A DNA stretch of 64,000 nt from Aradus depressus (lineage: Eukaryota > Arthropoda > Insecta > Hemiptera > Aradidae), in the NCBI GenBank assembly GCA_963662175.1, contig OY759216.1, positions 41,123,087 to 41,187,086 on the forward strand. The letters are read 5' to 3'. Positions within the stretch are counted from its first letter, which is position 1. Each line of letters starts with the position of its first letter. Of this stretch, positions 45,936-56,307 are shown piece after piece. The translations under genes were made by a program, and so were the position numbers. The notes below the pieces were generated by a model. It was not told where the DNA came from. It saw only the letters and a list, made by a program, of their open reading frames with translations, and made no database searches.

Positions 45936-46404
45936 TCACAAAATTGGATAAAAAATACAAAACCAAAATTTTTAGTCCAATTTGTTGTTGTTTACTTTTT
46001 AGAATAATTCAGAAAAAAAAAGTTAACATAACGAAAAACGGACTTCCATGAGCATAAACATAAAATGTTTTTCTACAATCGCGAAAAATTTTAACTTTTT
46101 TCTACACATATTGAAAAAAAAAAAAGTGAGAAAAGATAGTTGGTGAATCACCGGCAATGTACTTACCCATCACGAATTTATCAATTTATTTTTCGCTCTC
46201 CCTCCAAAACCAATCGACTGTTTGGAATAAAAACGAATAGTTGACTTACATATGGCCCCCTGAATCCTAGTACTAAATTTTGTGTCGATACATTTATTAC
46301 ATCGGTAGTTATTAGGGTTTTTGTGTTGAGCCTTCCCTTCCCTTCGGCCCATTCCGCTGAAAATTAATAGGTGTCGTCTTTGTGGGGTTCTGGAGACACA
46401 TATA

Positions 46405-47077
46405 CAGTAGAACCTCTATAGGTCGAACATCAAGGGAGACGCCAAAAAATTCGAGTTATAGAGTTTTCGACTTATGGAGGATTTCGACAGGCGGATTTTG
46501 ATTCGACTTGTAGAGGTTAAGAATCATTGCAATTAATTTTGAGTCAGAGATGTGAAATAAATAAAAATTCAAGTTACAGAAGTAACAAACATATTTATAT
46601 TTATTATAAATCAACATTATTTCAAAACATCCTTAAAATAAAAAATACGTAGTATGTACATGTAGGTATTAAAAAAAGTTAGTATTTTTTTTTTGCTTTA
46701 GATAATTGGTAATCCTATTTATTGTGTACTCCTAAATTGTTTTCTAAGAAACAATGGTGTACATTGTCGGCAAATTCTTAAAGTCGGTAACTTATTTTTC
46801 TTCGAGCTATAGAGGTAATGTTTCAAATAATCGAGTTGTAAAGGTTGTAAAATAAAACATTGCGTTCGAGATACAGAGGTCCAATTTATTTTTTCGAGTC
46901 ATGGGGGGAAAATATGTACCAAAATGGCTTGTAGGGACTCACTGATTATTTCGATTAATAGAAGGTTGAGATTTCGAATAATGGAGGTTTTGGGGCTTGA
47001 AGGGAAAGGACCACAACTTTTTCTCGAGTTTTGGAGGTTTTCGACTTATCGAGGTTCGACTTAAAGAGGTTCTACTG
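46405..47077. mobile_element. Pogo/Tigger-like MITE (673 bp), TA target site
   Basis: Terminal inverted repeats of 24 bp begin CAGTAGAACCTCTATAGGTC on the left and CAGTAGAACCTCTTTAAGTC in the complement of the right end, flanked by TA on both sides. The CAGTAGAACCTC start is typical of Tigger/pogo elements. The interior repeats short TCGA-plus-ATAGAGGT-like motifs and has no transposase. Confidence 0.88.
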
Positions 47078-47326
47078 TATAATCATATTTATTATATCGG
47101 GAATTATCGCATTCACATAGAAACACTTTTTTGTCTTAATATTTGAAATCAGGGGTCAGCAAACAATTCCAGTGAAAACTCAACATCGAACTTCTGACCG
47201 ATACATAACTTCCCCAATGCAGGATTTACGTATGAGCTACACAAGATATAGCTTAGGGCCCCCCAAAAAAATTGTCCGAGTGAGCAATTGTCATATATAC
47301 CTACTTAAATACACATATATATATAT

Positions 47327-47670
47327 GAGGGCGCCGGTAGCTCAGTGGTATGCGTGCTTGACTTCTGAGCTCAAGGTCGTGGGTTCGTAACCCGACCGAG
47401 GCCCTTAGTTTATTTTATCTGGGAGGTAAAATAAACTTAAGCACGCTGTCCTTCGGATGGGACGTTAAGCGATGGTCCCGAGCCTGTACGATGTCAGGTA
47501 CTCGTTAAAGACCCCTCTACCCTAGATGAATAAAAAAAATTTAGGGTAGGCAAAATTTAGGACTCCCACAGTAGAGTCGGGCTCATGTCCACCAGAGTGA
47601 CGAAAGAGCGCTCTGGTAGTAGGCGATATGACCTCGTAGTTAAAGCCCGGGCATGAGTCATAAAACCTAA
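47327..47670 (+). mobile_element. SINE-A, full length (best copy)
   Basis: GAGGGCGCCGGTAGCTCAG head with A-box (TAGCTCAGTGG, 47338-47348) and a B-box-like GGTTCGTAACC near 47382. The body runs through GGGACGTTAAGCGATGGTCC, ending in an AAAACCTAACC tail. CTACTTAAATA occurs at 47301-47311 and again right after the tail, a possible duplication with an intervening AT microsatellite. Confidence 0.88.
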
Positions 47671-47918
47671 CCTACTTAAATATACTGCAGCATTATTTGT
47701 CCCAATGTCGCACCTCCGGAACGTCCCATAGTCTTCCCCCAATTTTTTTAGAGCGTCTTTTCGAAGAACAAAGCGCTATTGTGCCTAGGGTTGCATTAGC
47801 GATAACCGGTAATTATGACTACCGAAATTACTGATAAATTTCGACAGCAAATGCCGGTAAGTTCGGTAATTTTAAAATTATTTCATTATTATTTTATAAT
47901 AGAAATGGAAATGGAACG

Positions 47919-48154
47919 TGGGAGTCCTAAATTTTGCCTACCCTAAATTTTTATTCACCTAGGGTAGGGGTCTTTAAGGAGTACCTGACATCGTACAGGC
48001 TCGGGACCATCGCTTAACGTCCCATCCGAAGGACGGCGTGCTTAAGTTTATTTTACCTCCCAGATAAAATAAACTAAGGGCCTCGGTCGGGTTACGAACC
48101 CACGTTCTTGAGCTCAGAAGTCAAGCACGCATACCACTGAGCTACCGGCGCCCT
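47919..48154 (-). mobile_element. SINE-A, inverted, 3'-truncated
   Basis: GTGGGAGTCCTAAATTTTGC to TGAGCTACCGGCGCCCTC. It faces the full-length SINE-A in the same hAT element, with about 250 bp between them. Confidence 0.85.
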
Positions 48155-48344
48155 CTTATTTCACTATATATATACTTCTTAATTGTATTTCAGTTTAACC
48201 CTCTAGGTATCCTTAAATCATGTTTGGCACTGACATATAATATCTGGACTTATAAAGGGCCCCATATCTCAAATAGCTTAGAGCCTTATGAAGTCTAAAT
48301 CCGGCCCTGAACTTCCCCTATACTTATTAACACTGTGGAAATAA

Positions 48345-50316
48345 GTATTTTCTGAACTCACCTCCATTTATAGGTTTGTAATGACGAAGCTAGAAGACAG
48401 TAAATGCCAGGATTGCTCTAAACAGAAGTCAGTTTAGCTAATTACATATTTAACAAGTAGCTCCTGTCAACAACCTCTGTCCTCTGTATTAGTTATATTT
48501 GTGACCCACAACAGTTTTTTATCCCTCTGAAGAAACATTTTTGGGAATAATTATATTTTAATATTATTATATAAAATAGGTGCAAAAATAAATAATAAAA
48601 TGGATCAGATAGTGATTAGAAAATGTTAGGCTGGCGTGTTTTTACCCTTTTTGTTAAATTCCAATGACATTTTTCTTCGTTCAATAACTGACAAAAAGAG
48701 ACGAACAACTGCATTCGACACCACTTTATTTGATCAATTTTTTCGATTCGAGAGTAAACATCTTTATTTTGATAAATTCGCCTCGAAATTCGATTTTCAG
48801 ATTTTAGAAAAAAAATTATCTTTAACACTACCACGAAATCTATTATGAAGGTCACTCTCATAAAATCTCCCAGAATCTAATCATACAAACCCATATTCTT
48901 CTTTTATCACTGGATAAAAAAAACATTATCAATGGATGAAGGTCTTCTGAATTGGAGCAAAGACTATAATTATAATAATTGTAGGAGTAATTAAAAAGAA
49001 TGAATAGGAATAGGTGCTTGGGAAAACCTTTTTCTATTGATTTTTCTGTTATTTTCTTCACAAACAAAAAATAAAATAAAATAAAAAATACAATTATGAG
49101 TATTGATAAATATTATGGATCCTGAATTCAATACCATAGTAAGACGAAGAATCGAAATTATATTCCTTTCTACGCCAGCCATGTAAGCTGCCAACCAATC
49201 GCCTGTGGGTCTATTGTCCAGGGTCATCAGCTAGGTTCGTGCTTCCCCTAAAGCTGCACTGCTCCTCTCTTCTATGTATTACGTTAATACTTACTTACGT
49301 TATGGCCAAAGGCGCGGCCGTCTCGACGCAGGACTTTTAGGGGACACTTCGGGGCTATGACGTTATTCATACATATTTTACAAAAAAACATGTTAAATAG
49401 GTAATTTTACTTTGAAATTATGAAGGTAGCATACACTTAAAATATTAATATATATTTCTAAAGTATGCATAGTACAAATGGATACTTCGAATAGGATAGT
49501 AATGAGCTGAAGCCGATGTACAGAGGTTGTTGAGAAGGACGGTACAGGGATGAGAGGATGACCACAGGGGAACGTGCGGAGCCTTGGAGAAAGGCGGATC
49601 TGGGGATCGACACAATAGGGTCATATATAGGTCAGTGAGGTACCTCGGCCAGCTTCCACAGGCACCTGGAGGTCAGTGAAGAACCAGGACCACCCCTCAC
49701 GAGATACCAGGAGGTCAGAGATAGCAAACCCGCAACAGAACAAGTGTGAGTACATAAACAGAATAGAACGAATGTGCCTCAACCTAATTTTCCACAACAG
49801 TTTTTACATAATTAGCTCTATCGCTTCGTAGATATGGTTTAGTGAAAAATTTAAGACAAGGTTAAATGAATGTCCTCGACTCGGCCGATATTTTGCCGTT
49901 GAATTCAATGACAGTGCTCGACCTTGATCTAACTCATCGGTGCCCGAAACAATCGGCACTCGGTACACTTGTCCGATCGTAATCCTTATCCCGGCTTCAA
50001 ACCAGACTGACATGAAACCTCTCACAATGTCCATAACCTATGTCAGGTTCGAGTTGTAAATGAAAAATGATATATGTATAGCAACAAAAAAAAGTATATG
50101 TTTACGGCAAGAGAAATTAGGAATGACAACGTTCCTCTATCTAAGAATGCAGTAATCAAACAAATATTTTAATTAGCCGATTAAAGTGCATTTTTGCTAA
50201 GCCCATATCTATCTAAAACCGATTTAATAATTTCTTTATGCAGTATGTATTATCAATGATAAGCCCCTACAGGTATTTCCAACAATAATAATCTATACCG
50301 AAATTAAATGCTTTTT
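48345..50316. other. Unassigned
   Basis: A less AT-rich stretch at 49500-49760 includes the near repeats GGTCAGTGAGGTACC and GGTCAGTGAAGAACC but no readable frame. A minus-strand ORF is listed separately. Otherwise nothing recognisable. Confidence 0.35.
49804..50034 (-). CDS. Hypothetical 76-codon ORF
   Basis: Starts at an ATG and encodes a product of ordinary composition, including VWFEAGIRITIGQVYRVP and LSLNSTAKYRPSRGHSF. Its base composition is clearly less AT-rich than its flanks, which favours a real or formerly real coding sequence. No family, splice partner or promoter is recognised. It may be a fragment of a mobile element. Confidence 0.25.
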   Translation of the reverse strand: MDIVRGFMSVWFEAGIRITIGQVYRVPIVSGTDELDQGRALSLNSTAKYRPSRGHSFNLVLNFSLNHIYEAIELIM

Positions 50317-50330
50317 AACTTATACATTTT

Positions 50331-50386
50331 AACGCTAATGGCCATAGTAGCCGATGCGTTAGAAAAAAAAAAAAAAAAAAAAAAAA
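50331..50386 (+). mobile_element. Minimal poly(A) retroinsert, SINE-B-head-like
   Basis: About 32 bp (AACGCTAATGGCCATAGTAG.., ending GCGTTAG) plus a run of about 24 A is flanked by a 13-14 bp repeat, AACTTATACATTTT (50317-50330 and 50387-50400). The body resembles the first 30 bp of SINE-B (GGCCATGGTGGCCGTGCGG). Confidence 0.75.
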
Positions 50387-50524
50387 AACTTATACATTTT
50401 GGGTATTCCAGAACGGCTCGAATTACAGTCAAATGTACATTATATTTCCTAGTGTTGTAATAACTTACCTTCAAAATGACAGGACGGATAGATTTAAAAT
50501 CTCATTATTTTTTGATGGCCCTAG

Positions 50525-50602
50525 AGTGTCGAAGATGAATCAGTGACGTTGACTGAAGTTGAGAAGCGAATCAAGCTTGGAAGAATCCTATCTACAAAAT
50601 AT
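50525..50602 (+). CDS. Candidate internal exon, gene unknown
   Basis: A 78-nt open segment is bounded by a plausible acceptor (TTTTTTGATGGCCCTAG) and a consensus donor (GTATGT). In phase 0 it encodes 26 codons including SVEDESVTLTEVEKRIKLGR and ending STKY; the frame stays open past the donor for 17 codons. Its base composition and charged sequence look coding, unlike the surroundings. It has no ATG. It could belong with the terminal-exon-like segment at 56061, since one frame there is also phase 0, but no intermediate evidence exists. The family is not recognised. Confidence 0.35.
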
Positions 50603-51382
50603 GTATGTCTGCAGGCAATAAGGAAATATAACGTTTATGAACCATGAAGGTGTTTCTATTATCCCATGACGAATGAGATGATCCAAACCAAAAGTGACTC
50701 CGGAAACAATAACCTACGTTTCTTCATCTTTATTTTTAAGGAAACTTCAAAGCAACTCCTTCTTTTGATTTTCACAACTGCACTGACGATCGACATATGG
50801 AAAAGCTGTGATTAAAACTGAAATTAAACGCTGTTATCTTCCACAAATACGATCATTCCCGTTGAAGATGTGGAACTTTCTCTATTAAGGCGAAAGGGTA
50901 CGAATGTCCGGAAAGTCCCATATTTGTAGAATGAAATACAAAATGCATTGGATTTTGGAAGTCATTAATATTGTGAAAAGATTATTTCTGTGATCAGAAG
51001 AAAAAAAAATCGCAGGAAAAACGTATTAATAAAAAAAAATGCAGGTAGTCACTGTAGATAACTCCACCCCAAAGAGATTGACTTATTTTACGTTCATGTA
51101 TGTTGAGTACGTCCGTCGTAATCCTTTACACAAAATCAGATAATAGGCAGTGTTGAATTCTTGGGATGAGCGGAATGAGCACCCCAACACCCCCTCGCCT
51201 AAACCGACAACGGCGACTTATATATATATAATTTTCTTTTTTTGTGCTGACCTTATGACCTTATGATAGGGATGTATGTCGATTATTCTCAAATAATGTA
51301 TCAAGAAATGTTAACCTACCTATAGTTGTTTTTTACTTGTTGTTTTTTATTTAACGACATTATTCATAATAAACAGTTATTA
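50603..51382. other. No recognisable feature
   Basis: Beyond the candidate exon, AT-rich sequence without supported features. Confidence 0.4.
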
Positions 51383-51704
51383 GAGGTAGCCGGTAGCTCA
51401 GAAGTAACTTGCTAGCCTACAGAACTCAAGGGTTCGAAACCCGGCCGAGAGGGGCCTTTGGGATTTTTATGTAGTGAAAAAACCTTGAGCATGCCGTCCT
51501 TAGGGTGGGACGTTAAGCGATGGTCCCGAGTCTGTGCGATGTTAGTTACTTGTAGAAGACCCCTATATTCGATATAAACCTAGGTAGGCAACATTTAGAA
51601 CTCCCACAGTAGATTCAGGCTCGTTTTTACCAGTGACGAAAGAGCGCTTTGGTAGTAGGCGACCTCTTAGTTAAAGCCCGGGCATGAGTCACAATAACTA
51701 ACTA
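51383..51704 (+). mobile_element. SINE-A, near full length
   Basis: GAGGTAGCCGGTAGCTCAG head, perfect B-box GGTTCGAAACCCGG, and ACAATAACTAACTAA tail. Several small deletions mark it as older than the 47.3-kb copy. Confidence 0.85.
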
Positions 51705-52207
51705 AACTATTATCATTCTTGAAAACTTTTTTTTTCTCTTCCCAGAAAAAATAATCTTTTCCCCATCCACCCTTCTCTTCAAAAAAGTAACAAAACAAAT
51801 TCTGTTTTTCACATTAATTGGTAATTCAATGGCATAATGAAATTCGATCACATTACTCGTAATGCAGACTACAATGAATGCTGATGCCTTGACCACAGCG
51901 GCTGAATACTAAGCAGCGAATACAGACGAACATGAATCACTGATCTACCAGATTAAACCTCGATCTACAAAAATGAAAATATTTATCTCGTCATCTACTG
52001 AAAAATAAATAGATTTTTCCAATGCATTCTGATTTCTTTAAATACACTATATATTTATCTAATTGTACATATTTTAAAATGGGCAGTTTTATTCAAAATA
52101 GCAGTAATTTTTGTGTATATTTCAACAAATTATTTTTTGTCAACATTAAATTAGTTTGAACTTTAAATTATTTGGTATTGCAGAGTGGCAAATAAAAAAA
52201 AAAACAG
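51705..52207. other. Unassigned
   Basis: A minus-strand frame of 64 codons (51702-51896) has no ATG start or known similarity. The remainder is AT-rich. Confidence 0.4.
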
Positions 52208-52650
52208 TTGTCACAGAATCACCGGCAATGTATTTCCCCAGAACGAATTAATCAATTAACGTTTCGCTCCTTCAAAACCAGTCGACCGTTTGCGCTAATA
52301 TTCAATAGTTGATTTACATAGGGACTCCTAAATCCTCATACTAAATTTTGTCGATAAATTCATTACATCGACAGTTATTAGGGCTTTTGAATTGAGCCCC
52401 CTCACCATCAGCCGATATCGCTGAAATATGACACGTTATGTCCTCGGGTTGGGTTTTGACTTCAAATATGGAATTTCATGACGATACCTCTTCTGCCGAT
52501 TCCTCTGAAAATTAATGTGTCGGTGCAAAATGAAAATTGACAGGTGTTACACACACACAGACAGAAATATTTTTATTTATATTTGGAATCTAGAGGTCGA
52601 AAAATATGGAATTCCATTGAAAACTCCGCATCGAATTTTCGACCGATTAC
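52208..52650 (+). repeat. P-family repeat, near complete, hairpin lost
   Basis: TTGTCACAGAATCACCGGC, TGTATTTCCCCAGAACG, three modules and the ACACACACACAGACAG segment. It stops at CGACCGATTACTG just before the expected hairpin. Confidence 0.72.
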
Positions 52651-54089
52651 TGTAAAAATCTGTTATATCTTTGAATAAATTCGGAAAATATTTATGATAA
52701 TGTTTGAATACAACATCACGGTCGGACATAAAAACATGTTATCGGTCAAGCATTCGATACTGTTTTCACAGAAATTGTGTGTGCTCATCATCATACCTAC
52801 TGAATTGAAAACAACAAAATATTAAATGTTAGCATAGCTGTGAATACGATTACTCTCGAGTACGTCGACACATTGTATATTTAGTAAGTCAGGTAGATAT
52901 TGATTTCCAGTCAAATCGACCAAAAAAGAAAGAAGATTTCACCAAAACCGTATAATATCCTCATGAATATATTTAACAAAGTAGAATCAAAAATAGATAG
53001 GTAGACATAATGACTTTCACACAAAGGAGTTATAAAGGAGTGATTTAGAGGGAGAGTGGTAACTTGTTATATCGATTACTACTAATTTATTAGCTAGGAC
53101 AATGGCGGTGTTTTTCTCTTTTTAGAAAATACCTATTTAGAAATAAAAAAGAAAATACCTTAATGCAAATGCCAAAGTGAACATGTCTGAAACAAGTGTT
53201 TACGACTAGATTTGTAGGGGCGCATTACAAACACGTACGCACAGAGTGAAGGCACAAGTTGAACTGTACTCTCCCCCTGAAGACATGGTTCAACCACCAA
53301 TTAAACAGTAATTAATTGGCGACTTTTCGCTTTCTACACTGGTTCTGAACTAGCAAGTCCACGGTAAGAATCAGGCCGAAAAGTAAAAACTAGTGAAAAG
53401 CATACATCACATCAGGCCTCCATTAGCATGATATATATTCAAATGAGAGAAGGTGTTCCTTCAAAGCTCACCTCAACAGTTAAGTACCATAGGGCAGAAA
53501 GCTCCCAAAACTCAACAAGTGTTTTCAATAGTATATCATTCTTACATTTTTTTTAAATCGATATAGCATAAACCAGTAATATCGATATAGTTAATAATTA
53601 AACACCGCATCGGCTACCAATGTTGTTTTAAACGGTGATCGCAATTTTTTTTTGGAATATCGTTCTTGTAAAAAGTAATTTCAAGCTAGTCAACTAGAAA
53701 AATAGGGTCGAAAAAAGAGAAAATAAGGGTACAACCTTTTTAAAATCCATTATTTCGCGCTACGCTCTCGAATTTGTCATTTCGGTCAGCAATAGATAAT
53801 ATAGAGCGCTTTGTTTAATGTGAGTCATATACGTTCCTCTATATTCATTAGAAACCGAGATAGAGCGATCAGAATATATGTGTACGTTCGCGCAATTGAA
53901 TATCAAAAAACATTATGCAATTTTTTTTTTTGTCGAATTTGATAGAGCATATTTAAGTAATATCGCAATAGTTTCGCCCACTTTAAACAGACATGTACAC
54001 GCTCTGCCCTCGACTCCATAAATAGGAATAGTTTGGCATCCAGCTCAAGTTGATAAAGATGTCAGGAGTCCCCGAAGGGCGGAGTTGCC
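52651..54089. other. Mostly unassigned
   Basis: A weak inverted P-family module lies at 52850-52940 (GATTTCCAGTCAAATCGACC). ACCGCATCGGCTACCAATG near 53607 is the complement of the SINE-B-head-like body at 50331. No gene is visible. Confidence 0.4.
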
Positions 54090-54776
54090 ATGCAAGATCT
54101 GATTTCCCGACCTTTCGACATCGAACGGGCGTGAAGCAAGTTACCACCTCTCTCCATTGCTGTTTCAATTGGAACTTGAGGTGGTCCGAGAGGTCCTCAA
54201 GGCGTAGGGAGGACTAAATATCGGCATTAACCTGAAGGTGTTATGCAGATGACATGGCTTTGTTAGACCAGCCTCAAGACACACTCCATCATCTCCAGGC
54301 TGGTGGAATATACAGAAAAATTGGACATCAGGTCAACAAAACAAAGACAAAGTAACTCATTTTTAGCAACGACGAAGCACAAAAGAAGAAATAGAAGTAA
54401 GCCTGAAAAATACCCCCAGCTGTTAACTTAAAATGCTAATTTTTAAAGTCCTTTCAAAGTCGATGCTGCTGTACATCGGCGAAGCCTAGAGAAAAAGGCA
54501 CAGCAGTTTGAAAGCAAGATTTGAGGAATTGTGGGACCAACCAGGGATGTTCTTTTGGGACTGTGGAGACACAGGTCTAATCGGGAGTTGCTGAGAACAT
54601 GCTGAATCAAATCCACAGTAAGCGATATCTAGATGAAGCGGCGAAGACTGAAGTGGGCGGGGCATGCGGTCAGAAGTGGCCTCGACCGACGTTCGAACTG
54701 TGTCTTCCAGGCCAGGATCCAGGGGAAGGAGACCCCCCAGGAAGACCAACACTGTGGATGAACATCAAGACGAGGT
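54090..54776 (+). mobile_element. Non-LTR retrotransposon relic (RTE-like reverse transcriptase)
   Basis: Stop-interrupted frames read TGVKQ (from 54125), corresponding to the GVKQGDPLSP block. The catalytic YADDMALL (from 54242), a GHQVNKTKTK segment matching the GLxINxxKTK block, and RRRLKWAGHA (about 54639-54668) of the C-terminal RLxWxGH motif follow in order. This is typical of RTE-type and related LINEs. Multiple stops and frameshifts make it inactive. Confidence 0.72.
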
Positions 54777-54832
54777 TCTGGATTCACATTTTAAATTTTG
54801 TGTCCATACATTTACTACATCGGTAGTAATAA
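54777..54832 (+). repeat. P-family module fragment fused to LINE end
   Basis: TCTGGATTCACATTTTAAAT and CCATACATTTACTACATCGG continue directly from the LINE coding tail without a 3' UTR, marking a recombination or insertion junction. Confidence 0.55.
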
Positions 54833-55251
54833 GAATGAGTTTTATACGAAGTTAACTACATAAATAGATATTCCACCTCTGTCTGGAATATAAAGATTTT
54901 TTTGAATAATCTGAGCATGTTTAAATTTGCTCATATAATACATACAATAATTTTTTATAAAAAAAGAAAAGGAATATCGGAATAGGATTTCTGAGCAAGA
55001 GTGAGGAAAAACAACAAGGTTTGCCCATGCGTAAGAATTAACAAACGTTATTTAAAGTAACCTAGTAAATAACATTTTTGAATTGCAGCTAGTTTCTGAA
55101 AATTTAATATCAAAGTTGCTGAAACTGCAGATCTCACTTTTTGTGGTGTCAAGTCTAATTAATGAAAAATTCATTTTATATAAATCCCTCAACTCCAACG
55201 AGTTCTTTTTCTTGAAAAATAAAAATTGTGAACTTTAAGTTATGATGTATA
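54833..55251. other. No recognisable feature
   Basis: AT-rich. A pyrimidine-poor acceptor-like GAATTGCAG near 55089 was not supported further. Confidence 0.4.
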
Positions 55252-55505
55252 ATTGGAGGGCTCAGTGCACAAGTGAACCAAGTCCATTTTTTCACTTTGT
55301 GAGGTTTTTCGTGCCAAATAGGCGTAAAATTAATATCTTCCAGTGCTACAGTGAACCAAGTCCTTAGCTGATTCTAACGCCGCAGGATAGCTGCTTGTAT
55401 CAAGTCCTTGGCATCAGTTTTTCATTCATAAGAAAAACTTTGAGAGCCAATTGCTCGGAATCAGATGTGATGGACTTGGTACACTTGTGCTCTGAACCCT
55501 CCAAT
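55252..55505. mobile_element. TA-flanked MITE (254 bp)
   Basis: Terminal inverted repeats of about 36 bp with three mismatches start ATTGGAGGGCTCAGTGCAC on the left and ATTGGAGGGTTCAGAGCAC in complement on the right. TA flanks both ends. GAACCAAGTCC recurs inside. The TA target suggests the Tc1/mariner superfamily. Confidence 0.75.
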
Positions 55506-56060
55506 TAAGATAACCATAAGCTCGGTCAAAATAAATACTTTTTTTTATAGCTACATTTATTAATAAAATGCAACATATTTTTATTGTTTTTTTTTTATGT
55601 AGGCTTAACGTCCTCATGTACTCCAAGGGCAGGAAGGACAGGATAACTTACAGGTTGTCAACCTTTCGTACCTCCATAAAGACTATTGAAAATAACAATA
55701 AAATGAGCTTGTTTGTTTTCGATTCCCAACTTAATACAGCTTAATATAAAAAAAAAGTAACGATTGTGAAAATTGTTAGATAAATGAATCGACGTTTGTT
55801 CTATTATTTTCAATACCTGTAGATTTTTTTTTTTTTTGTTAAATACTGTTTCTAACGTTTGTTCTATTATTTTTAAAGCCAAGTGAAAAACAATACATTC
55901 CAGGATTCTCCCTAATTTAAACTGTCCTTCCGAAAAAAAATAAGACTACATCGGACCTATTCGGAACCGGGTGTCACATTTTGGAACAAAGCCACACATC
56001 ATATAATCCAAGAATATACTACGGATGAAGAAAACTATCAATTAATTTTTATATTTTTAG
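55506..56060. other. Unassigned
   Basis: AT-rich; ends with a T-rich acceptor-like tract (ATTTTTATATTTTTAG) immediately before the candidate terminal exon. Confidence 0.4.
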
Positions 56061-56307
56061 GTTGTTCCATTACCTTGTTATGATGATTCTTTGGAAGATG
56101 AGAAGAAAGCTTCAGATACACCAGACACGGACTACAGAGCTCACAGAGAATGACCCGGACAATAACCTGACAACGAGCCACCAGCGTCTGAGCCAAGCTT
56201 CCCATTTAAGGAAGGGTGGGGGGCACCATCTGATACCTCGGCAGACACTCCCGGCATCTGTACGGCAGCTTCAACAACTAGCTGCTTCTTCTGACCAACA
56301 GAGATGA
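56061..56307 (+). CDS. Candidate terminal exon, gene unknown
   Basis: Right after a T-rich splice acceptor, sequence of clearly higher GC content begins. Two frames compete. One, phase 0, opens with VVPLPCYDDSLEDEKKASD and stops after 30 codons (56151-56153). The other, entered one base later, stays open for 81 codons to 56307 and ends in a Q/S-rich stretch including LPASVRQLQQLAASS. Compositional coding character extends through the whole segment, favouring the longer frame or a frameshifted exon. An AATAAA lies at 56576-56581. The transcription unit would converge with XPF. No family recognised. Confidence 0.35.

Larger units (their letters stand above)
47215..48309. mobile_element. Non-autonomous hAT element (1095 bp) carrying two SINE-A copies
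   Basis: An 8-bp duplication AACTTCCC (47207-47214 and 48310-48317) flanks ends reading CAATGCAGGATTTACG and, in complement, CAGGGCCGGATTTAG; AGGGCCCC follows further inside each end. Eight-bp duplications and CAGGGCCGG-like ends are typical of hAT. Two inverted SINE-A copies make up more than half of the length. No transposase is present. Confidence 0.78.
46139..48344 (+). repeat. P-family repeat split by two DNA transposons
   Basis: Segments 46139-46404, 47078-47214 and 48310-48344 reassemble into one P-family copy running from TTGGTGAATCACCGGC to a degenerate hairpin. The gaps are a pogo/Tigger-like MITE and a hAT element, each with its own target-site duplication cut from the host copy. 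Confidence 0.82.

Noticed and set aside
47327..47400. tRNA gene (A-box and B-box present)
   Set aside because: The sequence recurs as a dispersed family with a common body and tail and does not fold into a full cloverleaf by eye; it is the head of SINE-A.
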